Shown: piece after piece, positions 31,420 to 41,979 of the stretch | Numbering within the stretch: the stretch's first letter is position 1 | How the letters are laid out: each line of letters begins with the position of its first letter | Assembly (NCBI GenBank): GCA_947631905.1 | Contig: CANRND010000007.1 | Span: forward strand, 1 to 64,000 | Direction of reading: 5' to 3' | DNA length: 64,000 bases | Origin: an uncultured Clostridia bacterium | GTDB lineage: Bacteria > Bacillota > Clostridia > Christensenellales > Borkfalkiaceae | The notes under the pieces: generated by a model | What the model saw: only the letters and a program-made list of their open reading frames with translations | Databases searched by the model: none | Told to the model about the DNA's origin: nothing | Program-made: the position numbers and the translations under genes

Positions 31420-34400
31420 TCAGTCGGCCTCGGGTTCGGGATCGATGATCTGCGCATAGCAACCGCGCGCCCAATTCTGATTCCATTTGCTGCTATTGGC
31501 GTCAGTGGTTCCCGTATCCATCGAAAGCTCGCTGCGAGGCGTTGCCAAATAGATCTTTTGGTCCGCCGTCCAGCCCGAGAACGCGTCCGCCTGCACGGTG
31601 GTGATGGCTTTCGTGAACGTGAAACTTTCAAGCGAAACGCACCCGCGGAACGCATTTACGCTGATCTTCTTGATGTAGGTAAGCGCGTCGTCGCCGAAAG
31701 TAAGGGTGCTGAGAGACGAGCATCCGTCGAACAGCGCGGTGCCGATCTCGGTAATGCGCGAACTCGTGTTAAGATGCACGGTCTTCAACTCCTTGCAATT
31801 CGAGAAGACGTTGTTGCTGAGAGTTGTCACCGTACTGCCGACCGTAAATTCGGTGATGCCCGTTCCAGCAAACGCGTAGGCGTTGAACTGCGTTGCGCTC
31901 GGGAAAGAAAGAACTTCTTCGGTAAGCAGCTTGCAGTTCTCGAACGCATTGCCGGAAATCTGCCCGATGGGTTTATCCTCGATTTCGGGGAACTGAATCT
32001 CTTTGAGCGAGGTGCAGTTCTTGAAAATCGCCGAGCTGATGGAAATTGTGGTCCCCGAACCCGTAAATGTTTGAGGATACTTGAAGCTTTCGAGGCTTGT
32101 GCATCCCTCGAAGAAGCTGCTTCCGGGCATACCCGAAGCGGTGAGCATACTCATATCTACGCTTCTCAAACTCGTGCAACCCGCAAATACGCTGGAACTG
32201 TTCAAGCTACGCGCAGTCCTTATATTAGGGGAAAATTCCACCGTTTGGAGATTTACGCAGTTCTGGAACACATTGCTCACGACGCTGCCGAGGTTATGGA
32301 CGGCGGTAAGGTTCTTACAGCCCGCAAAGGCGTATGTTCCCATATTCGAAGTTGTGGAGGCGTCTACAACTTCGAGCGGAAGGGTCACTTCACGGATACC
32401 CGAGTTACGGAAGGCGTATTGTCCGATGATCAACACTTCTCCGCCGAGATGGGAGAAATCGAACTCTTCGAGCGAAGCGCATCCGTCGAACACATAGTTG
32501 CCGATCTTTTTCACGCTCTCAGGCATGTTGATGGACGAAAGACTTGCGCAGTTCTGGAACGTATTCGTCCCGAGCGAGGTGAAGCCTTCGGGAAGTTTCA
32601 CCGTAGCGAGTTTTTCGCTTTCGGCAAACGCGTAGTTCCCGAAGCCCGTGAAGCGGGCGGGGATGTTGATACTCAGAAGCGAATCGCAATTATAGAACGC
32701 GCGTTGGCCGATCATCGTTCCTTGCTCCGCAGGTTCGTCTGCTCCCGTGAAGTTCACGTCGCGGAGTTTTGCGGCCTCCGCAAAGGCATAATCGCCGATC
32801 TCCGTAACGGTTTCGGGAATGAACACTACGCTGATGTCCGAGCCGCGGAACGCGCCGCTACCGATCTTGGTGACGCCTTCGGGAATGTTGAACACATCGA
32901 CCGCGCTCAGAACGGAGACAAGCGTTCTCATTCCGTCTGCATAGAGCGCCTTGCTCACATCCGTCTCTTCGAGATCGAACGTATCGTTCAAAGTGGACAC
33001 GGTGACCTCTTTTACGCCGAGGAACGGGTTCGCGCCGACGGAGAGAAGGCTTGCGGGGATTTCGAGTTCGGTGATGTTGATATCGCCCGAGAATGCATAG
33101 TCGCCGAGCGTTTCCACGCCGACCGCGAAGCTGACTTTTTGAAGCCCCGTGCATCCCTCGAACGCGCTGTTGCCGACGGTGGCAACGTTGCCGGGGATAT
33201 TGATGGTTGTGAGCGAAGTGCAATCCTTGAACGCCTCGTTGCCGATGGCAGTGAGCGTAAGGGACTGAGGAATGTCGATCGCAGGCAGGGACGAGCAACC
33301 CGAGAACGCCTTGGCCGCAATGGAGGTAAGCGTATCGGGTAACGTGATATTTGCAAGCGAAGAGCAATTCAGGAATGCGCCCTCCCCGAGATTTTCGAGA
33401 CCATCGGGCAACACGACCGTTTCGAGCGAGGTGCAGTTCTTGAACAGGCCGCCCAACGTTCCGCCGGGAAGCGTGGTGACGGGGCTATTCTTTTCGAACG
33501 TGACTGTGTGCAGCGAAGCGCAATTTTCAAACGCACTGCTGTTAATAGTATCGACGGTAGCGGGGATCGTGATCTCTTCGAGCGCGCTGTTTGCAAACAG
33601 GCTGGCATTGAGCGCCGTAACACCCGCAGGGATCTTCAACGTTTTGAGGCCCGTGCCATAGAACGTGGAACCGCCGAAATAGGTGACGCTTTCGGGGATA
33701 TTGATCTCGGTGAGCGAAGAGCAACCCTTGAACGCGTTCCCGTCTATCGACTTCAACGTATTGTCGCTGAGGAAGGTGACGGAAGAAAGGCTCGTGCAAC
33801 CCTCAAACACACTGCCGTTGTTGCTGTTGCCGCCGAGTTCGGTGACGCCCGCGGGGACCTCGATGCTTCTGAGCGAAGAGCAGCCCTTGAACAGGTTCCC
33901 CCAGAAAGACGTCAGTTTGCATCCGGGCGCAAACGTGACCGTTTCAAGCGCCGTACAACCGTCGAAGATCGTAGTGGTGTAGCCGCTACCGTAATGGAGT
34001 TTTGTAATGGTGGAGGGAAGAGACACGCTTACAAGTTGCGCACACTTCTGGAATGCGCCGCTCTCCACCGCGGTCACGCCCTCGGGAACTACCACGTTTC
34101 TGAGCTTTGTTCCATTGAAGGAGTCGCTCTGAATGAGCGTGATACCCTCGGGCAGGGTGACGGTTTCCAGCTCGGTCTCCTGGAACAACTTATACTGGAT
34201 CTCTTCCAACTGGGCGCCGTTGAAGTCCACGGTCTTCAGTTTGGAGTACTGGAACGACTGTCCGCCGAGGTAGGTAAGACGTTTCGGGAACTTGATGCTG
34301 GTGATCGAGGTAGCGCTGAATACGGCGCTCTTTGTATCACGGTCTCCGACCTTAGTCGGTTTAGTACCGATCACGAGTTCCGCTACGCCGCCGCCGACGG

Positions 34401-37400
34401 GCGCGTCCACATCTTCAAAGGTCACTTTGTTCAACGGGTATATGGCACTCTTGCTCGTACCGCCGCTGAACGCGTATGATTGGATCAGTTGCACGCTGAC
34501 GGGGATCGTGATCTCGGTAAGTCCCGGGTGCTGATAGAACGCATATGCCGCGATGGTCAACACGCCGTCGGGAACCCGATACGCACCCTTAAACCCGAGC
34601 GGGCAATAGTAGAGCGTCGTCTTATCCGCGTTGAAGAGCAAACCGCTGTCATCCGACGAGAAGTTCTTCTGGGCGCCCGTCCCCTCGGTGACGATGAATT
34701 TTTCCAGAGAGGTCGTACCCTTAAAGATAAGCACCTGACCGCTCCACGTATTTTCCAGCGTATCGGGGAAGGAGACCGTTTCGAGCGCGACGCAGGAGTC
34801 AAAGACGCTGGCCCCGATCTTTTTAAGGGAAGCGGGGAACGTGATTGTTGTAAGGCCGCTCTTGCTGAACGCATTGTTCCCTACCTCCGTGAGCCGGTTG
34901 CCGTCGGCAAAGGTGAACGTAGTGAGCGCTTCGCAGCTGTCGAACGCATTCGTCGAAATGACGGTAACGTCTTTGGGAAGTTCGAAACTTCTCAACGCGC
35001 TGGCCTGGAACGCATAAGTGCCGAGCGAGTTGAGTTTGCTCTCCTTGGTGAAGGTGACCGTCTTCAAGCCAGAAGCCTGGAACGCATAATTGCCGATCGT
35101 CGTCAGACTGTCGGGAAGTGCGATCGTCGTAAGGCCGCTCTTCCAGAACGCATACGTGCCGATCGTAGTGAGATTTTCGTTCGAGGCAAACGTGACTGTG
35201 GTGAGGCCCGTTGTGCTTTCAAAGGCATTGGTCCCGATCTCGGTGATGGACGCGGGCAGGGTGAAACTTGCAAGCGCACTGCACTGGCGGAACATGTATC
35301 CCGAAAGCAGGGTGAACTCTTCGCTCGTCGTTCCGAAGTCGACTTTCTGCAAGTTTTCGGAAACTTCGAACGCGCGTTCGCCGATCTCTTTGATGGAGTT
35401 GGTCCCCTCCGTCGGGAAGGTGACTTCTACGAGTCCGCTTGCCGAGAACGCCTTTTCTCCGATCGAGATGAGCGAAGAAGGCAGACGGAGATACTTCACT
35501 TTGGTCTGGTAGAAGGCGTAAGCGCCGAGCGAAACAAGGCGTTCGGGGAGTTCTACCGTTTCCACACCGCCGAAGCCGCCGAACACGCTCGTATCGGAAA
35601 GGTACGACGTTTTGTTGGTGTTAAGAGCTGCGTCTACAACGGTGAGGCCCACCGCATCGGTCCCCTCGGGCGTGGGCTGGAACGTCAAGCCCGTAAGGCC
35701 CGTTACATTATAGAACGCGGCGATGTCGATCGTTTCTACCGTGTAAGGCACGGTGACGGAATTTGTATTGCCGCCGGGGCAGACGATGAGCTTCGTCTTG
35801 TCGTAATCGTACAACACGCCGTCCTGCACGGAGAAAGTCTTGTTATTTGCGCCGAGCTTGATCTCTTTCAAGCTGTTCGCCGTGGAGAACGCGCGAGCGC
35901 CGATCGTCGTGACCGACGAGGGAATTGTGATCTCGGTGATGCCGCTGCTCTTGAACGCTTGCTCGCCGATCTCCGTCAACTCCGTATCGCTTGCGAAATT
36001 CACCTTCGTGAGATCGTGGCAGGCAAAGAAGGTTTTCTCGGGGATCACGGTTACGCCCGCGGGAATGGTAATTTCGCCCGCAAGGCCCGAAGAATCGAAT
36101 GCGCTTGCGCCGATCTCGGTGACCTTTTCGGGGATCTTGAACTCACCGAGCGCCGTGCAACCGTTGAACGTATTCGCGCCGATCGACGTGACGGAAGCGG
36201 GAAGTTCAACATCATGCAACTTCTTGCACCCGCTGAAAGTGCCGGATACAGACTCCAACTTGCTACCGGGCGAGAACGTGACCGTTTCGAGGCCGTTCAT
36301 GTCTGTAAACACCGCGCCGAGCGAGGTGATGCTGGCGGGAATATTGACGGACTTGATCGCATGGCAACCCTCAAACACCTTTGTACCGAAGGTCGGGTTG
36401 ATGCCCTCTTCGAAAATGACTTCTTTCAAACCGCCGACAGGGTCGCCGTTTTCGTCCGTGATGATTGTGTCTGATTTGACGTCTTTCGACACGCAATCCT
36501 TAAACACGCCGTCGCCCAAACTCGTAACGCTCTTGGGAATGGTGATCGAGGTGAGGTTCTGCGCTTCGCGGAAGACATAATTCCCGAGTTTTTCCAGCTT
36601 CTGCGGAAGCGTGATTTCCGTGATGTTGGTCTTATAGAATGCGCTCAGCGCAATCTCCGTCACGGTTTCGGGAATGTCGATATGAAGAGGCTTTTCGGCG
36701 TCGTACCTTGCCGTAGACGGCTGGAAGGCCTGATCGCCGATTCTGACAAGTTGGCTCGGATGGGTCTCGTCGCCGAATGTGACCTCTTCGAGGGTGTTGG
36801 TCGCATAACCTGCCCTCACCTCCGTCATACGGGCGGGGAAGTGAATGACTTTCAGCCCGCTCCCCGTAGCGATGTTTGTTACGTTAGTGGGATTTGTCGT
36901 AGGACTGCTCTTGAATTGCCATTTGATATCTTCGGTGCCGCCCTCTTCAAATTCGATCTCTTCGAGGCCCAACATGTAGGAGAACGCATTACTGCCGACA
37001 TACGTAACGGTGTTGGGGATCACGATCTTCTTGACTTTGGTCGGCAAAAAGGCGCTGTAAGTGGAAGTGGAGCTACCATAGAACATGCCGTTGGCGATCT
37101 CCGTAACGCCCTCTTCGATGGTGATCTTTTCAAGGTCGCGCAGGTAAGCGTAAATGCCGTTGCTTGTGCTGTACGCATACGTCACGCCCTTGCGGACGGT
37201 AACTTCTTTGAGACCCGTGAATTGGAATGCCTGCAAGCCGACCGTCGTCACGCTTTCGGGCATATCGAACTCTGTCAAACATATTTGCCCGATAAACGCC
37301 TGCTTGCCGATCGAGGTAAGCTCGCTCTTATGGGTCTCGTCGCCGAACGTCACTTCTCTGAGTACTGCTTTCGGCGGGTTGGAGGGAGCAGAGGTACCTA

Positions 37401-40400
37401 CAAAGAATACGAAATCGGGCAATGCTTTCAAACGCGCGGGGAAATGGACCTCGGCGAGCGAGGAGCAACCTGCAAATAAGCCCGTCGAAGAGGAGGTCGC
37501 ATTCACCAGTTCGAGCGACTCTGCTTCTTCCCCGTCCTTGGGTTCGAGGAACGTGACCGTTTCGAGCGCCGTGCAATTGTAGAACGCGCCCGCAGCGATT
37601 TTCGTCACGCTCGCGGGGATCACGATGCCCGTGATCGATGTGTTTTTCTGGAATATGTCTTTGGAGATCTCCGTGATCGTTTCGGGCAATTCGAAATCGC
37701 CCGCCTTGCCCAACGGATAGAAGACAAGTTTCGTCATACCCTTGTTGAACAGAACGCCGTTTACAAGTTCGAAACTCGCATTGTCGGGATCGAGATAGAG
37801 ATTGGCAAGGGAAACGCATCCCGTGAACACGCTGTCCATGCTCGTGACATTGGCGGAAATGTGCAACGTGGTAAGCGCTTCGCACGTGTCGAACGCGCCC
37901 GCCACCAACGTGAGGCTGGGGGAATCTTTCGTGCCGTCCATGAAGATCTCGGTGAGCTTCGCGCATTTCTGGAAGGCATTCTTATCGATCTTCACGACGG
38001 TTGCGGGGATATGAAGCACGGTGACCCCTGCGCCGCTGAACGCCTCCTGCCCGATCGTCACGATCTTGGTCCCCTCTTCGAACGTCAGAGTTTCGGCTTT
38101 GGTGCAACCGCTGAACGCTTTGGAGCCGATCGTAACGTCGCCGATCGCGTTTTTGTTACTGAACTTGATATAGGTGAGCGCGGAGCATCCGCTGAATGCG
38201 CTCGTATCGATCGTGGTGATGTACCCAGGGATGGTAACGCCCTCGAGCTTGGTGCAGCCGCTGAACGCGCTCGCGCCGATCTCCGAGATGCCGTTCCCAA
38301 GCGGGATCGTCAGTTCGCCGCTCTTCCCTTTCGGGCAATACACGATCTTCGTTGCCTGGCAGAGCATGCCGTCCAACGATTCATAGTGGGTGTTGCCTGC
38401 CGTGATCGTGATGCTTTCCAGCGAGGAGCAACCGCTGAACAGCGGCTTGTCGCCCGTGAGCGGGAGTTCGCCCGTCTGCTTGGGAAGTTGCACCGACGTC
38501 AAAGCGGTACAGTCATAAAACGCCCTCTCGGCGAACGTAAGCTCGGTCGTCACCACGCCGTCTACGTCCTCTATGCTCACGCTTCTGAGCTGTTTGCACT
38601 GGTAGAACGCCTGCGATTCGATGCTCGTGACCGAAGCGGGAAGGGAAACTTCCTCGATCATCGCACTTGCAAACGTACGGGTGGGAATGGATTTTACGCC
38701 GTATTCTTCGGGAAGAGAGAACGAACCCGTCTTGCCCTGCGGGAAGAACACAAGCCTGTTCGTGGGGGTATCTTCGATGTCGCGCTTTTCGATGAGCGCG
38801 CCGTCGTGCGAAGCATAGTGCGCTTCCGCCCTCTTGTTATTGAGCAGTTCGGACTCATAGACCACAACTGCCTGCAAGTTATCGCAACCCTGGAAAGCGT
38901 TCGAGCTGACGAGCATGATGCTGTCGGGGATCTCCACCGTGAGCAACTTCTTGCACTTCTCGAAGCCGAGCGCATTTATAAGGGTAACGGGTTTTTGGTT
39001 GTAGGTCTCGGGAATGGTGACCTTGCTGACATTGTCGATATACGGTCCCTTGCCCACCGAGTACTCTTTTACCGTGATGCCGTCTAATTCATAGGTAGGC
39101 GTAAATTTGAGAACTTCCGCCCAATAAGGGTAGACCGTCATATCGGACGCGATCGTCCACGGCGCCACGCTGTTGCCGTCCGAATCGGTGTACTGGGTAC
39201 CCATCCCGTTCACCGCGCTGAACCAGCCGTAGAAGCCCGAAGTCTCGTCTTTGGGCGTGGGAACGTCGAGCCGGTAATTCTCGCCGTACACCACCGTATC
39301 CGTTCCGGAAGTCCCTTCCGTATAAGAATAGGTAATGGTGTAGCTCTTCGGCTTCCAGTTCGCGTAGAGCATGATGCCCGTGTTTTCATTATAATATTCG
39401 TCGGTATATTCTTTGGCGTTGCCGTTCGCTCCGCCGAGCGCGTTATACCAACCGTCGAAGTCATATCCCGCGAGGGTCGTATCCGTGGGAAGCGTTACCT
39501 TGTCCCCCGTCGCCAGATAGATCGGGTCCACCGCGCTGCCTTTGCGAGTGTCGAACTCCACCGCATACGCTTTCACCGTGATGGATACCCAGTCGGAATA
39601 GCGCCTGCCGTTGTAGAAACGCACGGAGAGAACGTTGTCTCCCTCTTTCGTGAGGGTGATGGGCGCCGAACAGCCGTCTTCGACGTCCACCGCCTCGCCG
39701 TCGTTCACTTTCACCTGATAGCGCGTCGCGCCGATCACGGGTTCCCAGCTCAGAACGCTCTTCCCATAGGTGAGCGCCTCGGAGAGCGCAACGTACCGCA
39801 CGTCGAGCGGTTCGCTCCACGCCGAGTCGTTGGTACCCTTTGCGCGTACCGAGAGGGTGTAATCGCCGCCTTCGCTGAGCGTAAGCCCCGACAGCGTGGC
39901 GATATCCACACTCGTCCCCGTCACGGGGTATGTTTTGCCGTTGATCCGCACTTCGTAAGAGAGCGCGCCCTCTATGGCGGACCAGCTCAGTTCGGTGCCT
40001 TTGATTTTGAGGTTTGAAGGCGTAGCCAGTTTGTTCTTATGATAGGTCAGCGAAGTGGGCTGGGGCGAGTTGTAACCTTTGGTATAAGGATACACGTTGA
40101 TTATGATGCCGCCGTCCTGCTCCTCGCATTCTTTCAGATCGAAATAGGTGTTGCTCCCCACGTTCACCAGAGAGTGATCGTGCGCGGGATTACCGCAGGA
40201 GACCGACACCACATAGTTCGCGGCGTTGGGAACGGAGTTCCAGGTCACGACCTGGTTTTCTTCGTCCACATGCAAATTGGTCACCGCCGCTAGCGATCTG
40301 TCGTACTTGAACACCTCCGACTCGGACGAAGCATAGCCGTTTGCCGCGGCCACGACCGTAAACTCGATGCCGCCCGCTTTCATCTCGCAGTTGGAGAAGT

Positions 40401-41607
40401 TGTAATTCGTGGAGGGACCGTTATCCACCATCTCGTGGCGGTGTCCCTCGTTCCCGCACTTTACCGTAATATAATACTTCTGCGCGTTTTCCACCGCATT
40501 GAACAAAAGGGTGGAAGGCTCAATCACGCTGAACAGCGATACGCGCGCCAACGCCTTGTTTTTATAAAATCTCACGGTGGGCGCCGCGCCGTTCGCCTTG
40601 ACGGTGATGGTATAATCCCCCGCAGGCGCGTTTGCAAAGTCTACGGGTACGGTCGTCGCGGCGACGGTCCCCGAAATCGTCTTAAATTCCGAGGGGCCTT
40701 TCACTTCATATTCATAGCTCGCGGCAACACCCGTACTGCTCCAACTGATGCTGTCGGATTTGACGCTCACGAGCGGCGACGCGGGAAGCGCCGAAGCGGA
40801 ATTGTCCGTCCACACCGCGTACAGCGTGGTATTCGCATTGAACGCCGTCTCCGCCGTCCATTCCGCCGTGAGTTTGTCCGCATCTTCGTAATCGCTCATC
40901 CACCAGCCCACGAACTTATGGCCTTCCCATTCGACGGAGGGCAATTCGTACAGCTTCTGGCCGATCGTTTTGACGGGTTCGGGCGTCTCCGCTCCCGTGT
41001 ACCCCGGGTCAAAGTTGATTGTATACTCGGGCTTTCCTTCGTAGGTCTCCGCCCAACGCGCATACAGCGTAAGGTCGCCCGTTACCGTCTGCGTGCCGAA
41101 GATAAAGGGATGCTCATACTCCTTATCCGTATACCAACCCAAAAACGCATGGCTCTCTTTGGAGGGATCGCCGGGCTTCTCCATCGTTTTTCCGTTTACA
41201 ACGTACTCCTCCCCGACGGCGCTTCCGCCCTCGGAATCAAACGTGACGGTATACGTGATCTTTTTCAAAAATCTCATCTGTGAGCCGTCTTTTTCGAGCG
41301 TAAGCACGTTGTCTTTGAGCGTTGCGCTCACCTGTGCGTCCGTCTCGGTGGAAAACCGCAGATCGAGCGTTTCGCCCTCCAACGCATATGTACCCGACTT
41401 GTTCTCTCCGTCTACCGAGTAGGTGAACATGTGTCCGCTGCTCAAAGTGATGAGATATTCGTCGTTGCGGGCGTCGTAGTAATACACGCCCATTTCGGGA
41501 CCGTCTTGGAGAACATCGCCCTTGCACGCCGCGACCGCAAACCCCATGAGAGCTACGGTGAGCGCGAGCAGCGAGCAGATCCAATTCCTCTTGGTCTTCG
41601 ACTTCAT
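31420..41607 (-). CDS. Giant lipoprotein with leucine-rich repeats (BspA type) and InlB/Flg_new repeats
   Basis: A 3,395-residue surface protein. The signal peptide ends in a lipobox VAAC with Cys28 (WICSLLALTVALMGF before it), so it is a lipoprotein. Residues about 118-270 hold two InlB B-type repeats (FLGWYTDK, LYARWAE); about 290-650 fibronectin-III-like repeats (TPSNLKIKGTELSWS); about 682-830 two more InlB repeats (YDFDGWYN); from about 840 to the end there are many ~23-residue LRR_5 units (SVTSIGANTFNGCTAL kind). No LPXTG motif. Such proteins mediate adhesion or binding to host or cell surfaces. The ATG at 41607 has AAAGGAG; the predicted 5' leader is long, about 175 bases. Confidence 0.93.
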   Translation of the reverse strand: MKSKTKRNWICSLLALTVALMGFAVAACKGDVLQDGPEMGVYYYDARNDEYLITLSSGHMFTYSVDGENKSGTYALEGETLDLRFSTETDAQVSATLKDNVLTLEKDGSQMRFLKKITYTVTFDSEGGSAVGEEYVVNGKTMEKPGDPSKESHAFLGWYTDKEYEHPFIFGTQTVTGDLTLYARWAETYEGKPEYTINFDPGYTGAETPEPVKTIGQKLYELPSVEWEGHKFVGWWMSDYEDADKLTAEWTAETAFNANTTLYAVWTDNSASALPASPLVSVKSDSISWSSTGVAASYEYEVKGPSEFKTISGTVAATTVPVDFANAPAGDYTITVKANGAAPTVRFYKNKALARVSLFSVIEPSTLLFNAVENAQKYYITVKCGNEGHRHEMVDNGPSTNYNFSNCEMKAGGIEFTVVAAANGYASSESEVFKYDRSLAAVTNLHVDEENQVVTWNSVPNAANYVVSVSCGNPAHDHSLVNVGSNTYFDLKECEEQDGGIIINVYPYTKGYNSPQPTSLTYHKNKLATPSNLKIKGTELSWSAIEGALSYEVRINGKTYPVTGTSVDIATLSGLTLSEGGDYTLSVRAKGTNDSAWSEPLDVRYVALSEALTYGKSVLSWEPVIGATRYQVKVNDGEAVDVEDGCSAPITLTKEGDNVLSVRFYNGRRYSDWVSITVKAYAVEFDTRKGSAVDPIYLATGDKVTLPTDTTLAGYDFDGWYNALGGANGNAKEYTDEYYNENTGIMLYANWKPKSYTITYSYTEGTSGTDTVVYGENYRLDVPTPKDETSGFYGWFSAVNGMGTQYTDSDGNSVAPWTIASDMTVYPYWAEVLKFTPTYELDGITVKEYSVGKGPYIDNVSKVTIPETYNQKPVTLINALGFEKCKKLLTVEIPDSIMLVSSNAFQGCDNLQAVVVYESELLNNKRAEAHYASHDGALIEKRDIEDTPTNRLVFFPQGKTGSFSLPEEYGVKSIPTRTFASAMIEEVSLPASVTSIESQAFYQCKQLRSVSIEDVDGVVTTELTFAERAFYDCTALTSVQLPKQTGELPLTGDKPLFSGCSSLESITITAGNTHYESLDGMLCQATKIVYCPKGKSGELTIPLGNGISEIGASAFSGCTKLEGVTIPGYITTIDTSAFSGCSALTYIKFSNKNAIGDVTIGSKAFSGCTKAETLTFEEGTKIVTIGQEAFSGAGVTVLHIPATVVKIDKNAFQKCAKLTEIFMDGTKDSPSLTLVAGAFDTCEALTTLHISANVTSMDSVFTGCVSLANLYLDPDNASFELVNGVLFNKGMTKLVFYPLGKAGDFELPETITEISKDIFQKNTSITGIVIPASVTKIAAGAFYNCTALETVTFLEPKDGEEAESLELVNATSSSTGLFAGCSSLAEVHFPARLKALPDFVFFVGTSAPSNPPKAVLREVTFGDETHKSELTSIGKQAFIGQICLTEFDMPESVTTVGLQAFQFTGLKEVTVRKGVTYAYSTSNGIYAYLRDLEKITIEEGVTEIANGMFYGSSTSTYSAFLPTKVKKIVIPNTVTYVGSNAFSYMLGLEEIEFEEGGTEDIKWQFKSSPTTNPTNVTNIATGSGLKVIHFPARMTEVRAGYATNTLEEVTFGDETHPSQLVRIGDQAFQPSTARYDAEKPLHIDIPETVTEIALSAFYKTNITEITLPQKLEKLGNYVFREAQNLTSITIPKSVTSLGDGVFKDCVSKDVKSDTIITDENGDPVGGLKEVIFEEGINPTFGTKVFEGCHAIKSVNIPASITSLGAVFTDMNGLETVTFSPGSKLESVSGTFSGCKKLHDVELPASVTSIGANTFNGCTALGEFKIPEKVTEIGASAFDSSGLAGEITIPAGVTVIPEKTFFACHDLTKVNFASDTELTEIGEQAFKSSGITEITIPSSVTTIGARAFSTANSLKEIKLGANNKTFSVQDGVLYDYDKTKLIVCPGGNTNSVTVPYTVETIDIAAFYNVTGLTGLTFQPTPEGTDAVGLTVVDAALNTNKTSYLSDTSVFGGFGGVETVELPERLVSLGAYAFYQTKVKYLRLPSSLISIGEKAFSASGLVEVTFPTEGTNSIKEIGERAFEVSENLQKVDFGTTSEEFTLLSGYMFRQCSALASFTLPASITEIGTNAFESTTGLTTVTFASNENLTTIGTYAFWKSGLTTIALPDSLTTIGNYAFQASGLKTVTFTKESKLNSLGTYAFQASALRSFELPKDVTVISTNAFDSCEALTTFTFADGNRLTEVGNNAFSKSGLTTITFPASLKKIGASVFDSCVALETVSFPDTLENTWSGQVLIFKGTTSLEKFIVTEGTGAQKNFSSDDSGLLFNADKTTLYYCPLGFKGAYRVPDGVLTIAAYAFYQHPGLTEITIPVSVQLIQSYAFSGGTSKSAIYPLNKVTFEDVDAPVGGGVAELVIGTKPTKVGDRDTKSAVFSATSITSIKFPKRLTYLGGQSFQYSKLKTVDFNGAQLEEIQYKLFQETELETVTLPEGITLIQSDSFNGTKLRNVVVPEGVTAVESGAFQKCAQLVSVSLPSTITKLHYGSGYTTTIFDGCTALETVTFAPGCKLTSFWGNLFKGCSSLRSIEVPAGVTELGGNSNNGSVFEGCTSLSSVTFLSDNTLKSIDGNAFKGCSSLTEINIPESVTYFGGSTFYGTGLKTLKIPAGVTALNASLFANSALEEITIPATVDTINSSAFENCASLHTVTFEKNSPVTTLPGGTLGGLFKNCTSLETVVLPDGLENLGEGAFLNCSSLANITLPDTLTSIAAKAFSGCSSLPAIDIPQSLTLTAIGNEAFKDCTSLTTINIPGNVATVGNSAFEGCTGLQKVSFAVGVETLGDYAFSGDINITELEIPASLLSVGANPFLGVKEVTVSTLNDTFDLEETDVSKALYADGMRTLVSVLSAVDVFNIPEGVTKIGSGAFRGSDISVVFIPETVTEIGDYAFAEAAKLRDVNFTGADEPAEQGTMIGQRAFYNCDSLLSINIPARFTGFGNYAFAESEKLATVKLPEGFTSLGTNTFQNCASLSSINMPESVKKIGNYVFDGCASLEEFDFSHLGGEVLIIGQYAFRNSGIREVTLPLEVVDASTTSNMGTYAFAGCKNLTAVHNLGSVVSNVFQNCVNLQTVEFSPNIRTARSLNSSSVFAGCTSLRSVDMSMLTASGMPGSSFFEGCTSLESFKYPQTFTGSGTTISISSAIFKNCTSLKEIQFPEIEDKPIGQISGNAFENCKLLTEEVLSFPSATQFNAYAFAGTGITEFTVGSTVTTLSNNVFSNCKELKTVHLNTSSRITEIGTALFDGCSSLSTLTFGDDALTYIKKISVNAFRGCVSLESFTFTKAITTVQADAFSGWTADQKIYLATPRSELSMDTGTTDANSSKWNQNWARGCYAQIIDPEPEAD

Positions 41608-41790
41608 ATTGCCTTCTCCTTTCCAAATTTTTCGTTTTGAAACGTCCGATCTTCGCGGTTCTCTTTTATGCAAAAAATATGTATACCGTTTTTTGCTCCG
41701 AAAATGCGCCGCAATGGAATGTTTTTTCCTGTTTTGTTACTTTTTTACGCTTTTTGCAAGATAGAATGCTCCACGATCGGATTATTTATT

Positions 41791-41819
41791 ATTTTATTAA
41801 ATTTCCGTTTATTTGTCAA
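41791..41819 (-). promoter_or_regulatory. Sigma-A promoter of the LRR lipoprotein gene
   Basis: Minus strand TTGACA (41814-41819), 17 bp, TAAAAT (41791-41796). Transcription start would be near 41784, leaving about 175 bases of leader. Confidence 0.75.
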
Positions 41820-41922
41820 CTAAAATAGTATTTATTCTATCTTTATAAATTCTAATCATCTTCTTAAATAGTATAAGATGTGCTTATGGCCGACAAAAAG
41901 GGATAATTTTTTTGAATTTTTC

Positions 41923-41951
41923 TTGACATCGCGGACCGCGCTCGATATAAT
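41923..41951 (+). promoter_or_regulatory. Consensus sigma-A promoter of the DUF1295 gene
   Basis: TTGACA (41923-41928), 17 bp, TATAAT (41946-41951): perfect consensus. Confidence 0.9.
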
Positions 41952-41979
41952 AAGTAGTAGAAAAATATCGGGGGCAACT

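Larger units (their letters stand above)
41608..41979. other. AT-rich divergent promoter region
   Basis: A 372-bp intergenic region, notably AT-rich compared with both neighbours. It holds the long 5' leader (about 41608-41784) and promoter of the LRR lipoprotein on the minus strand, and the promoter of the DUF1295 gene on the plus strand. No small gene or known riboswitch is seen. Confidence 0.7.

Noticed and set aside
31393..39087. Several long plus-strand frames opposite the LRR lipoprotein
   Set aside because: Their repeats simply reflect the LRR coding repeats on the other strand.
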